Below the pieces are notes generated by a model. It was not told where the DNA came from, did no database searches, and saw only the letters and a program-made list of their open reading frames with translations. This document shows, in pieces, positions 23,305-34,618 of a stretch of DNA of 64,000 bases. Each line of letters opens with the position of its first letter. Position 1 is the stretch's first letter. Origin of the DNA: Opisthocomus hoazin (Eukaryota; Chordata; Aves; Opisthocomiformes; Opisthocomidae); the NCBI RefSeq assembly GCF_030867145.1, contig NC_134415.1, positions 6,178,417 through 6,242,416 on the forward strand, in the 5' to 3' direction. A program made the position numbers and the translations under genes.

Positions 23305-23743
23305 CAAATCACAGCATCATTAAGGTTGGAAAGGACCTCTAAGATCATCAAGTCCAACCGTCACCCTGACACCCCCATGCCTGCTAAACCATGTCCACAA
23401 GTGCCACATCTACGTGGTTTTTGAACCCCTCCAGGGATGGGGACTCCACCACTGCCCTGGGCAGCCTGGTCCAATGCCTGACCACTCTTGCAGTAAAGAC
23501 ATTTTTCCTAATATCCAATTTGAACCTCCCCTGACGCAACCTGAGGCCATTGCCTCTTGTCCTATTGCTGGTTGCTTGGGAGAAGAGACCAACCCCTGCC
23601 TCACCACAACCTCCTTTCAGGGAGCTGCAGAGAGCGATAAGGTCCCCCCTCAGCCTCCTCTTCTCCAGACTGAACAGCCCCAGCTCCCTCAGCCGCTCCT
23701 CACCAGACTTGTTCTCCAGACCTCTCATCAGCCTCATTGCCTG
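23305..23743 (-). mobile_element. CR1 LINE, 3' part of a 5'-inverted copy
   Basis: Reverse-oriented CR1 from its 3' tail to the sense sequence GGCAATGAGGCTGATGAGAGG. At that point the element continues in the opposite orientation in the neighbouring segment, as expected of a twin-primed insertion. Confidence 0.93.
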
Positions 23744-23944
23744 AACATGAGCCAGCAGTGTGCCCAGGTGGCCAAGAAGGCCAACAGCATCCTGGCTTGG
23801 ATCAGGAATGGTGTGGCCAGCAGGAGCAGGGAGGGGATGGTGCCCCTGTCCTTGGCACTGGTGAGGCCGCACCTCAAGTGCTGTGTTCAGTTCTGGGCCC
23901 CTCACTGCAAGGACATTGGGGGGCTGGAGCATGTCCAGAGAATC
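23744..23944 (+). mobile_element. CR1 LINE, inverted 5' part of the same copy
   Basis: Plus-oriented CR1 segment (AACATGAGCCAGCAGTGTGCC to CTGGAGCATGTCCAGAGAA). Its sense end is directly upstream, in element order, of where the 23305-23743 segment starts. Compare the uninterrupted copy at 33785-33840, which reads GTCCAGAGAAGGGCAGCGAGG. Confidence 0.9.
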
Positions 23945-24185
23945 ATGGAATAATTACGGTTGGAAAAGACCTCTAAGATCATCAAGTCCAACCATCAGAC
24001 CAACACCCCTATGCCTGCTAAACCATGTCCCCCAAGTGCCACATCCACACGTTTTTTTAAACCCCTCCAGGGATGGGGTCTCCACCACTACCCAGGCATC
24101 CTGTTCCGATGCCTGACCACTCTTTCAGTGAAGAAATTTTTCCTAATACCCAATCTAAACCTCCCTTGATGCAACTTGAGGCCTT
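23945..24185 (-). mobile_element. CR1 LINE 3' fragment abutting the inverted copy
   Basis: A second reverse-oriented CR1 end (TCATGGAATAATTACGGTTGG, then CTCTAAGATCATCAAGTCC). Its 3' terminus lies exactly where the inverted CR1 begins, suggesting insertion of one element at the tail of another. Confidence 0.9.
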
Positions 24186-25095
24186 GTTGGCCTTCCCCCT
24201 CATCCCCACCCATAAGCACTCGACCTCGTCATCACAATTGTTGAGCTCTGTACAACCAAAACACTCCCAAGCACACAGAGCCACCCCGCCGCCTCTCCTT
24301 CCTTGCCTCTCCGTTCCGAAGGCAGCCATCCACTGCAGCCCTCCAGTCGTGAGAGTCATCCCACCGTGTTTGCGTGATGGCGACGGAGCCATCGCTATCC
24401 CGCTGCACAACGGCTTCTTCTAGCAGCTTCACTCAGTGACTTGCTGATGGGGGAAGAGCCAAGGGGCCTCTGTGCTCTTACTCCACTTCCTCCCCCACTG
24501 CTCTCCTCCCGCCCGACCGCCTTGGTCTCTTCCCAGAAACATCCCAGGAATTATCTGCACTGTCCGTTTCCTTCAGCTCAAGCTCAGCACTTCTCAGAAG
24601 CACGAAATAACCCAACCAGAGCAGTTTACTTTTTACGCCCCTTGATTCTGAGCGCAGCGTACCGAGGCTTTGGCCCGTTTAATGCGCAACCCGGCACACG
24701 CTCGCCGTTTTACGGGCGTTACTCCCCCGTTACTCGTAGGGCACAGCACGTCTTACACCAGCTGGTTTCCAACCAACGGCAAGACGAAACTCCCTGGTGT
24801 GTGACAGGACCACACAGCTCGGCACGGGCTGCTCCAGGTAACGCTGCGGCGGAAGGATACGGTACAAAGTCCGGGCTGTTCTGGCAGATGGCAAATGGGA
24901 ACGCGTCCAAAGGGAAGCGTCGTCCTGAGGATAAAACACCCCGGGGGCTTCAGAGAGGATGGCTCCTCTAGCAAGCTGGGTACGGAAAGCTGCGAGTAGG
25001 GGAACTCAGCCTCAGATCTGCTGTCTTCTGCAGGACATGTCACTAGGAATTATTTAGGTTAGTCTTCAGATTTGCATTTAGCAGTACCTATATAG
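24186..25095. other. intergenic, no gene seen
   Basis: Unique sequence. The 176-codon open frame at 24441-24971 has no recognisable domain and is overlapped by minus-strand open frames, so I do not call it a gene. Confidence 0.45.
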
Positions 25096-25155
25096 GAAAT
25101 TTAATTTAAACGTAAGAAATTTAATTTAAACATAAGAAATTTAATTTAAACGTAA
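25096..25155. repeat. 20-bp tandem repeat, three copies
   Basis: The AT-rich unit GAAATTTAATTTAAACGTAA is repeated at 25096, 25116 and 25136 with one substitution (CATAA) in the middle copy. Confidence 0.95.
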
Positions 25156-25345
25156 GAAACAAGTTCTTTACAGTGAGGGTTGTTGAACACAAGGAGCAGG
25201 TTGGCCAGAGAGGTTGCGGAGTCTCCATCCTCGAAGACCCTCAGACCCCAGCGGGATGTGGTCCTGGGCAGCCAGCTCTAGGTGACCCCGCTCAGGGCAG
25301 GAGGGCTGGCCCAGACCACCTCCAGGAGCCCCTTCCACCTCCGCA
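25156..25345 (+). mobile_element. diverged CR1-like 3' fragment
   Basis: AAGTTCTTTACAGTGAGGGT...GGCCAGAGAGGTTGCGGAGTCTCC matches the region before the CR1 3' end but is more diverged than the other copies. The octamer tail is not clear. It probably belongs to an older subfamily. Confidence 0.65.
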
Positions 25346-26403
25346 GCCCTGGGTTTCTGCCCGACAACCCCCTGAGCACTCCAGGATGGAGTGAAATCAC
25401 GGCTGGATGGCATCTGCTCGCCCTTGCACTGGCACGGCCCGGGAGCAATCACAACATCTCCAACCACCAGTTCACTTCCAGCTGCACGTTTCTTCCTCTC
25501 CTTGCAAAGTTCAGCTCTCATCACCCAGGCCCTGTCCGGGAGGGACAAATCCCCCACCCCACGCACCAGAGAGCAGGGGACTTCAGGCAGGAGCCACGTG
25601 CCACGACACAAGGACAGGTACGAGGGAGCTGGGCCCTGCCGAGCCGGGCGGAGAAGCGGGGAGCTGGGTCACCGCTTCTCACGCCTGCCCTGGAAAAGCG
25701 GGTTTTAATCGCTGCTTCCTCGCCAAGCCGCGCGGCGGGAGCGGCGGGGATTATCGGCCCTGCAGATGACGTGAATCAAAGCTCAGATGTAATTAACTTT
25801 GAATGTACCTAGAAGAGATTTAAAAAGCAGGAAAAGCATCTGATGACAGGAAATAGGAGGTATTTCAGGCACTGCAAAGCCCCAAAAGACTATTCAAGCT
25901 AGCTGGCAACATTTCCCAGGCAGTTTGGCAGAGTGAAGAGGACACCACCCAAGAGGTTTCACTGCTAACATTTTGGGCTGACGCTTGGTGCTTGAAATGC
26001 GATTTTGTCGAAGCAGACGCACGTCCCGAGTGGTAAGCCACGATTTTGGAGCTGTTTGCAAAGCATTACGGGCGTGAGCATCTCCTGAAGGATGAGGAGA
26101 CCCGAGGCTGGAGGAAAACCCCTAAAATTGCCTTCCTGCAGCCTTTTTCCTAATCCCTTCATGGGCTCCAGAGATGTGACCTTCCCTCAGCACTCTGCTG
26201 CAGCATCGCTGTCCTACCTCAGCCACCACTTTGCACCCTTCGCAGCGTGGGCGCTGAACCACGCGCGGGGTCGTGGTCAGCCGGCGCCTGCCCTGCAGCA
26301 GGGAGGGAGCGAACGGCTGCCTTAACTGCTCCGGGAAAAGGAGAGGGGCTGGAGGTCTCGGCTGTTGGGCGAGCATCCTCGCTCGGCTCTGGGTTGTTCG
26401 TGG
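25346..26403. other. intergenic, no gene seen
   Basis: Unique sequence, locally GC-rich near 25640-25750. No recognisable exon. Confidence 0.4.
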
Positions 26404-26756
26404 TGAGGGTGGACCTTATCGCTCTCTACAACTACCTGAAAGGAGGTTATGGTGAGGTGGGGGTTGGTCTGTTCTCCCAAATAACCAGTGATAGGACAAG
26501 AAGCAATGGCCTCAAGTTGCATCAGGGGAGGTTCAGTTTGGATGTTAGGAAAAATGTTTTCACTGCAAGAGTGGTCAGGCATTGGACCAGGCTGCCCAGG
26601 GCAGTGGTGGAGTCCCCATCCCTGGAGGGGTTCAAAAAACGTGTAGATGTGGCACTTCAGGACATGGTTTAGCAGGTGTGGTGGTGTTGGGGTGACGGTT
26701 GGACTTGATGATCTTAGAGGTCTTCTCCAACCTTAGTGATTCTGTGATTCTGTGAT
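26404..26756 (+). mobile_element. CR1 LINE 3' fragment
   Basis: Starts in GGACCTTATCGCTCTCTACAAC and ends in GATTCTGTGATTCTGTGATG, the octamer tail. Same subfamily as the copies at 13016 and 33702. Confidence 0.94.
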
Positions 26757-27489
26757 GGGTTCATCCCAGCACTGAGTCTATTTTCGCATATGGCTGTGGA
26801 TCTGTGTTGAAGTGACACCATTTTCAGACTGACAAGTAGATGTCCTGCTTGTGAATCCTGCACCAGTTTCCAGTCCCCTTATGTCTTTCCCTTTTCTTCT
26901 GTCAGTAAAAAGACTACCCAAGCTTGGCACGAAGCTGCTCAGGGGCGATGCTAGCATGGTTGGATACACCACATTCAGCACTGGCTGAAGGGAATGTCCC
27001 ATGAACTGGCACGGTTCGGCCGTGCCACGTACAATCCCACCATCTCTGCCAAAAGAAGAGAGGAACACCCTCAGCAATTGAAGATCAGTTTGCTTCCCCG
27101 AGACGGGGAAAACCCCAGATGTTTTCCTCAGCCAAGTATTTTATAATTTAATCCACCACCCACGCGAGGGGTGTTGCACAACGGGCTGCAGCCCGGCCGA
27201 CAGCAGGCGGGACAACACGTGAGGAGCACGGGCAGGAGAGGTGCCCACGTGTGGGCGGGTGCAGAGGTGGCAGGGGGACTTGGCAGGAGTGGGAAGCCGA
27301 GCTGCTGTCCCCCCCACCCCATGCACTCTCACCTGGGGAACCCAGGGCAAATTCACAAAGGTGCTGTGAGCAGCAGAGGTGTAACCGACCGCCTTCCACT
27401 CCCACTACTCCTTCCTCCCTGCGCGGGTGGATCTGGGCATGGATAAAGCTGCCTCGTCAGTATCTAGACAAGAGCTTATGATACCATAA
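26757..27489. other. intergenic, no gene seen
   Basis: Unique sequence without a recognisable gene. Short open frames near 27140-27480 overlap on both strands. Confidence 0.4.
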
Positions 27490-28302
27490 AACAGGACAGG
27501 CTGGAGAGTTGGGCAGAGAGGAACCTGATGAAGTCCAACAAGGGCAAGTGCAGGGTCTGCACCTGGGGAGGAACAACCCCATGCACCAGTACAGGCTTGG
27601 GGTGGACCTGCTGGAGAGCAGCTCTGTGGAGACGGACCTGGGTGTCCTGGTGGATGACAGGTTGACCATGAGCCAGCAGTGTGGCCTGGCTGACAAGAAG
27701 GCCAATGGGACCCTGGGGTGCATTAGGAGGAGTGTGGCCAGCAGGTCAAGGGAGGTTCTCCTCTCCCTCTACACTGCCCTAGGGAGGCCCCATCTGCAGT
27801 ACTGTGTCCAGTTCTGGGCTCCCCACTTCAAGAAAGATGAGGAGCTACTGGAGAGAGTCCAGCAGAGGGCTACGAGGATGGTGAGGGGACTGGAGCATCT
27901 CTCCTATGAGGAAAGCCTGAGGGAGCTGGGCTTGTTCAGCCTCGAGAAGAGAAGGCTGCGAGGGGACCTTAGAAATGCCTACAAATATCTGCAGGGTGGG
28001 TGTCAGGAGGATGGGGCCAGACTCTTTTCAGTGGTGCCCAGCGACAGGACAAGGGGCAACGGGCACAAACTGAAGCAGAGGAAGTTCCAGCTGAACATGA
28101 GGAAGAACTTCTTCCCTCTGAGGGTGACGGAGCCCTGGCCCAGGCTGCCCAGGGAGGTTGTGGAGTCTCCTTCTCTGGAGATATTCAAACCCAGCCTGGA
28201 CGCGGTCCTGTGCAGCCTGCTCTGGGTGACCCTGCTTTGGCAGGGGATTGGGCTGGGTGATCCCCAGAGGTCCCTTTCAACCCCAAACATTCTGTGATTC
28301 TG
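27490..28302 (+). mobile_element. CR1 LINE with 262-codon open segment
   Basis: Plus-oriented CR1 beginning in the CTGGAGAGTTGGGCAGAGAGG segment just after the RT ADD motif and ending in ATTCTGTGATTCTGC. One frame is open from 27509 to 28297 and encodes the ORF2 C-terminal region. The first codons after 27509 are in a shifted frame relative to the longer copy at 1144, so the copy carries at least one early indel. Confidence 0.95.
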
Positions 28303-29017
28303 CAAGCCGGCAAAACAAAGACTCTCTAGAACTCATGTGGGAAGTTCAGAAAGCAGCCATTCTTCGTTACAGCACCGGATGCACAGGAGATATTTCCTCT
28401 TCGCGTGCACACCCCTATCGAAGCAGACATTCCTTCGTTCGATATCTGACCGATAAGTGTCAGCCCACGGGGCAGGCCCACGCTGCCGATCGGTGGCATC
28501 ATTGACATCACGCTTGGTCAGCAATTTGACACTGTGCATGTTCAGTGAGTAGGGTCCGGGGCTCTTTCCCCCAGGGGGTGTGATTTTTAGTATTATAATG
28601 TATTATAATGCAGGATAGGTTACTTTTGGACACTACTGTTCAGCCAGAACCAGCCAAAACCAGCCACGCGCTAACAAGCCGTTGTCTCGGGGTGTCCTTA
28701 TCTCCCCAAGGACAGTTCCCTCGATCTAAAGGCTTTTCTTGGCAGCTTGAAGGCAAAGGTTTCAAACACATTCCTAAATCTTATCCTAAATAAGCAACAA
28801 AGTCCTGCTGGTCGAGCTATACTGAGGCCTTTACGATAACACTTCCACCATCGCAATGAGCAACAAAAAAACCAAAATATGCGTCCCTTTGATTGCCACA
28901 AGTTAAAACAGAGCGACCGGTCTGTGTCGGCTCTCAGACACCGAGAACGGGGTTCTGGTCCTGCGACAACGCCTTGTCGCGACTGGGGCACCAGGAAGAC
29001 GCCACCGCTCGCCCTCG
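28303..29017. other. intergenic, no gene seen
   Basis: Unique sequence between a CR1 and the minisatellite. A short direct repeat (TATTATAATG twice) sits near 28590-28612. Confidence 0.4.
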
Positions 29018-29840
29018 CTCCCCGCAGCCTTCCCACATCCCTGGAGCTGCTTCCCGCAGCCTTCCCGCACCCCAGAGCTGCTGCTTCCCGCAGCCTTCCC
29101 GCACCCCGGAGCTGCTGCTTCCCGCAGCCTTCCCACATCCCCGCAGCTGCTGCTTCCCGCAGCCTTCCCACATCCCCAGAGCTGCTGCTTCCCGCAGCCT
29201 TCCCGCACCTCGGAGCTGCTTCCCGCAGCCTTCCCGCACCCCGGAGCTGCTGCTTCCCGCAGCCTTCCCACATCCCCGCAGCTGCTGCTTCCCGCAGCCT
29301 TCCCACATCCCCAGAGCTGCTGCTTCCCGCAGCCTTCCCGCACCTCGGAGCTGCTTCCCGCAGCCTTCCCGCACCCCGGAGCTGCTGCTTCCCGCAGCCT
29401 TCCCGCATCCCCGGAGCTCCTGCTTCCCGCACCCTTCCCGCACCCCGGAGCTGCTGCTTCCCGCAGCCTTCCCGCACCTCGGAGCTGCTGCTTCCCGCAG
29501 CCTTCCCACATCCCCGCAGCTGCCGCTTCCCGCAGCCTTCCCGCACCTCGGAGCTGCTTCCCGCAGCCTTCCCACACCCCGGAGCTGCTGCTTCCCGCAG
29601 CCTTCCCGCACCCCGGAGCTGCCGCTTCCCGCAGCCTTCCCGCACCTCGGAGCTGCTTCCCGCAGCCTTCCCGCATCCCTAGAGCTGCCGCTTCCCGCAG
29701 TCTTCCCGCATCCCCGGAGCTGCTGCTACCCGCAGCCTTCCTGCATCCCTGGAGCTGCTTCCCGCAGCCTTCCCGCACCCCGGAGCTGCCGCTTCCCGCA
29801 GCCTTCCCGCACCCTGGAGCAGCCGCTTCCCGCAGCCGGG
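29018..29840. repeat. GC-rich minisatellite, about 24 units of 31-35 bp
   Basis: Units share the core CTTCCCGCAGCCTTCCC, followed by CGCACCCC, CGCACCTC or CACATCCCC variants and then GAGCTGCTG or GAGCTG. There is higher-order structure: a 135-bp block of four unit types (35, 35, 31 and 34 bp) occurs twice in a row at about 29131-29265 and 29266-29400. Long open frames on both strands here come from absence of stop triplets in the unit. Confidence 0.95.
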
Positions 29841-31510
29841 GGAACCCCCCGCAGCCCCTGTGCTTTCCGGGAGCTGCGCAAGCCTCGTCTTTACCGTAAA
29901 ATCCATCCCCTCCCCGGCTGTGTCCTTGCGTAACTCCGCCTGGTTATGGAGTTGCAGCAACTCCTAACTGCAGACGGTCATTTCCCTACTTGCACTGTTT
30001 TGAATAAAGGGGTTTTTCAAATAAAATGTTCTCACAGTGCAGGTGGGGAAAAATAAAAGTAATCAAATCGAATTCTGCCTACATCCCGTTAAAGAGTTCT
30101 GCATAAAACAAACATTTAGGACCAAGGAGTTAACTTACTATAGCTTCTGCTTGTTCAGCACCACATTACTTACTATTAAGTTGCGGCGGGCTAAGGGGAA
30201 GTGAAGGGAAAATAATTATGCCCCAGTCTGACAGCTCAAACCTTGCTCTTTGCTATCGGCGACGCCACCAACCGGACTCTTGGAAAACAGATTCGGTCAT
30301 TACCCCTGGCCCCGATTCCCCGTGCCAAATTTTAGTGGGCTCTACAGTCACGTTTTCCATGGAGAAGTATTTCCTCCTTGATGTCCAGAGATGCTGCCAA
30401 GGGCTTGAGTAAAAACAGCTCTTCTGAAATATCTTTCTGTTCCAGCAGCCCAAGGTACTGCACCCACCAACAACCCAGACTGCGCTTTCACGGTTAGGGG
30501 GGGTGGCATTTAGTTTGCTGCTGGCTGCTGCGTTTTTCTGACACGTTCACTTCCATCTCCACTGTATGAAAAAACTTCCCAGGATTGCGACAGCAATTAA
30601 TCAGGCTCCAAAATTCTCATCTCCTTACATTTCTTAGAGCTGTCGCCGTGTCCTCTGCTAGAATGCGATCTTTATTAACAGCTTTCTAAAGCTTGCTTAC
30701 ACGCAGGAACGTAAGCGAGATACATTTACAACCTAAGTGACTCACCTGAAGATAGTTCTGATCTTTTTTTTACCTGGCCTTGCTTTCTCTAGGCAGCAAA
30801 ATACCAGCTCACAACCCAATACAATATTCAGGTATTAGGTTTTCTATTTGTGTTTCTGCATTTTAGTTCTTCTGGATTCGTCTTCCGTTTAAAAGCAGAA
30901 AAAAAATTGAACCGCACCAGCCCTCAGAATGAGCCCAGGAGAGGAACTGGTTCCACCCTGGCAAACCACGGTGACACACAGCCTGGCCCACAGGGAGCAC
31001 CGGATCCACGTGGTGGATATTCCGAGATGATGAAATTTCACTTCCCATCTCCCGCCGGCGTTCGTAAGGAACCGTGGGTTTCCAGTTCAGATCCCGCCCT
31101 GGAGCAGCGGCTCGGCTCTGGGCGATGCCGGCAGGTTGGGAGCCCGCCCGTGTGCTTTACACCCTCCCCGCTCAGACGCGAGGCGTGCCGCACGTCGGGA
31201 GGGTGCTGGTACCGGACTTACAGGCTAAATGAGCTGGTGACCTTTCCCAGCACTGACCACCACCTTGCAGACAAGGTAGTTATAGCAAATTCTCCAGAAG
31301 AACCCACAAACTGTTACCGATTGAAGTTTAATCCTGAGCTGCACGTTTAATAAAAGGCAAAAAAACCCCCCAAACCCAAAGTCCAACAGCCTGCAACTGG
31401 AAGACAGGCAAGGAAAGCAACTCCCAGTGCAAGCAAAAAGTTACGAACCTCTCATCTCCACAGAGAAAAATACGCTGTTTTGGCACACACATCCATGAAG
31501 AGAAAGTTCT
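29841..31510. other. intergenic, no gene seen
   Basis: Unique sequence, AT-richer than the minisatellite. No recognised coding exon. The 166-codon open frame at 30850-31350 has no recognisable domain. Confidence 0.4.
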
Positions 31511-32006
31511 AGTTCTGGGCGCCCCACTTCAAGAAAGATGAGGAACTACTGGAGAGAGTCCAGCGGAGGGCTACGAGGATGAGGAGGGGACTGGAGCATC
31601 TCTTCTATGAGGAAAGGCTGAGGGAGCTGGGCTTGTTCAGCCTGGAGAAGAGAAGGCTGAGAGGGGACCTCATAAATGCCTCTAAATATCTGCAGGGTGG
31701 GTGTCAGGAGGACGGGGCCAGACTCTTTCCAGTGGTGCCCAGCGACAGGACAAGGGGCAACGGGCACAAACTGAAGCAGAAGAAGTTCCATCTGAACACG
31801 AGGAAGAACTTCTTCACTCTGAGGGTGATGGAGCCCTGGCACAGGCTGCCCAGAGGGGCTGTGGAGTCTCCTTCTCTGGAGATATTCAAGACCCGCCTGG
31901 ACGTGGTCCTGTGCAGCCTGCTGTGGGTGACCCTGCTTCGGCAGGGGGTTGGACTGGGTGACCCACAGAGGTCCCTTCCAACCCCGAACATTCTGTGATT
32001 CTGTAT
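31511..32006 (+). mobile_element. CR1 LINE 3' fragment
   Basis: Plus-oriented CR1 from AGTTCTGGGCGCCCCACTTC to ATTCTGTGATTCTGT. The C-terminal ORF2 frame is open (about 139 codons from 31579). Confidence 0.95.
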
Positions 32007-33701
32007 AAGGATGGATGGGATGTGTAACAACTGTCTTTCCCAAGGCAAACGCATTGCGTATTCTTTCTCCTCACACTTCATGTTCCTCCCCAGGGCAGAC
32101 ACCTATAGCCAAGACACCTTGGCACGCCCCAGATTCCTCACTCCCACCCCACACACGTTTTTTGTCTTGGTCTCGTGCATCGGTCTCTTCCCATCCTACT
32201 TCACCATTTCTATTCAACTCATTCCTTCCTCATCCTACTAAGGACTCAAGTCTATCCCCAGCGAGCTGGTGACCTGCATCTCAGCTGCCCGTTCCGCTTG
32301 CAGAGCCAGCTCTTGGTACCCAGCTCCATCTGGGAGCTGGGGCTTTTTATTCTCATTTCAGGGAAGGGATCGATGGGCTCCATATTCACTCGACTTCAAC
32401 GCTACGGGGAAAAGCTTGATGGAACTGAAGAAGGGGCAGCAAAAATCAGCTGAGCGAATCCTCTGGAACTGGTTTTGTCTGGTACGAGAGAGGACCTTGA
32501 ACCTGCTCCTGTCAGCTGCTCTCCACCCCCACCAGCCAGGGTCAGGCAGCTCCCGATTCAGCAGACGCTCCCGAGCGAACACGGTTCCTGCAGCAGCGTA
32601 GCAGCACAACAGGCTTTGATGCATTTGAGCTTCACTTTACACCCGCGAAGAAAGCTCAGTGAGTGCTCTGTACGAAAGCTGACGATGGGAGACCCATGTT
32701 TCTGCAGATCCATAACCCACCCCGCCCCCCCCCCAAAAAAAAAAAAGCAGATGAGATCCAAATCAGTGAAGTCCCATGAATTTCTTCCAAGCCTTTGCTG
32801 CTCAGTACTCATAAATTCCTACTATCTATTTGCAAGTGCCCGCAGCCACCTGCATGTCCGCACACCTGCAGGTACACTGCTAGGAACCTGGGGCTGGAGG
32901 CTGGCAGTTGTCACTTTGCAGCATCCCCTCTTCTTCAAAGCCTTCAGCAGGCACAAAAATGGCACTTTCCAGTCTGATTCTACTTACAAGCATGACCTAG
33001 AGATGAGATCTTTCCACTCCTGACCGTGAAGTGGTCAGCACAGCCAGATGTTTTACGTAAGACACAGGCTGTCAGCTAGCTTGCTTTCTGCAAGCACCTT
33101 TCTTTTGAGAAACACGCAGGAGAGACTTCATCTTCCCCTGGTGTGGTGTTTGATTGCACTATGGAAAACAAGCCCCCTGCATATTGTGCTCAACAACGCA
33201 ATAATTAAAAAAAACACATCAGGTCTACCCAAGAGGATTGCAAGTGCTAGAAGGCTTCTTCCTCATTCCATGTAAAATGAAGATGGGGAAGGGGAGATTT
33301 CAGGAGAACACGTAAGAAATTACGCAGCACCAAAGCATGGAAAAAGCCTCAAAGCACTTTGGGACCAAGGTCAGTGCTGCTGCACTTGGGTTTTGACCTA
33401 ACATACCGGCAAGAGCAGAACCGAGCCCCACAGGTACCCAAGTGCCACGGAAGGCGCACCAAGGCTGGCAGACTCACCTGGAGATCCAGGAAACTCTTCC
33501 CGAACCAGCACAATACAGACCAGCACACGCAGGGGGGCTTCACAAGAGTTTGAGCAATGGCAGAAGCTCAGCCAGCCAGATGCTTCCTTCATCACTGTAC
33601 AGTCATTGTGAAGCTCACCAAAAAGCTTAGGGAAATTGTGTGCTATCTCGTATGGGCTGGCATCTAGACTCTCCCGTTCTTCTGCCATCTTCAGATCACC
33701 G
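32007..33701. other. intergenic, no gene seen
   Basis: Unique sequence with a C9A12 run near 32727-32747. Open frames of up to 182 codons at 32475-33023 lack any recognisable motif and I do not support them as genes. Confidence 0.4.
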
Positions 33702-34238
33702 AGTGCCCCTGAGCTCGGCACTGGTGAGGCCACACCTCGAGTGCTGTGTTCGGTTCTGGGCCCCTCACCACAAGAAGGACATTGAGGGGCTGGAGCGTGT
33801 CCAGAGAAGGGCAGCGAGGCTGGGGAGGGGTCTGGAGAACAAGGCTGATGAGGAGCGGCTGAGGGAGCTGGGGCTGTTCAGTCTGGAGAAGAGGAGGCTG
33901 AGGGGAGACCTTATCGCTCTCTACAGCTCCCTGACAGGAGGTTGTGGTGAGAGGGGGGTTGATCTCTTCTCCCAAGTAACCAGCGATAGGACGAGAGGCA
34001 ATGGCCTCAGGCTGTGTCAGGGGAGGTTTAGGTTGGATATCAGGAAAAATGTCTTCACTGCAAGAGCGGTCAGGCATTGGACCAGGCTGCCCAGGGCAGT
34101 GGTGGAGTCCCCATCCCTGGAGGGGTTCAAAAAATGTGTAGATGTGGCACTTGGGGACATGGTTTAGCAGGCATGGGGGTGTTGGGTGACGGCTGGACTT
34201 GAGCTTAGAGGTCTTTTCCAACCTTAATGATTTTGCGA
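33702..34238 (+). mobile_element. CR1 LINE 3' fragment
   Basis: Plus-oriented CR1 of the ATTCTATG-type subfamily, starting near CTGAGCTCGGCACTGGTGAGG. It keeps an open frame of about 175 codons (33640-34167). It serves here as the uninterrupted reference for the inverted copy at 23305-23944. Confidence 0.95.
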
Positions 34239-34514
34239 CCTTCAAAGGGCTCACAATTCATTGCAAGCCAGGTAAAACTAAAGAGCTACCATGAAATCTT
34301 ACAAATCCTATCTGAGGAGGACTTTTGTTTTGCACCTCATGTACCTGTCAGAAAGAGGTGAAAAAACGATATCCACCATCTCTCTCCAGTCAGCCTAAAC
34401 TTGGTGCTGTTTTTGAGGGAGAAAATATTCAGGAAAATGATCACCACACGCAGGTAACTGTAGGCAGTCTGAACAGCAGCAGACCCTTCTCCAGAGCAGG
34501 AACAGCTCTGACTT

Positions 34515-34618
34515 GAAAAAAAAAAACCAAACCAAAACACCCCACCTAAAAAAATCCCAGAAACAAAAACCCCACCACCACCACAACTAAAAGTAAAAAC
34601 CCCACAAACCCCCCACAA
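34515..34618. repeat. A/C-rich simple sequence
   Basis: A11, CCAAA and CCACCACCACCAC runs make a strand-asymmetric, G-free low-complexity stretch. Confidence 0.85.

Noticed and set aside
24441-24971. 176-codon open frame in intergenic DNA
   Set aside because: No motif, no splice context, and overlapping open frames on the other strand; composition alone explains it.
29018-29840. CRISPR-like appearance of regular repeats
   Set aside because: Adjacent units are direct tandem copies without unique spacers, and the host is a vertebrate; it is a minisatellite.
28698-29933. Long open frames on both strands (up to 346 codons) over the minisatellite
   Set aside because: Several frames are open at once because the repeat unit contains no stop triplet; the encoded peptides are simple repeats without domains.
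32475-33023. 182-codon open frame
   Set aside because: Includes low-complexity C/A runs, no recognisable domain, no supporting context.
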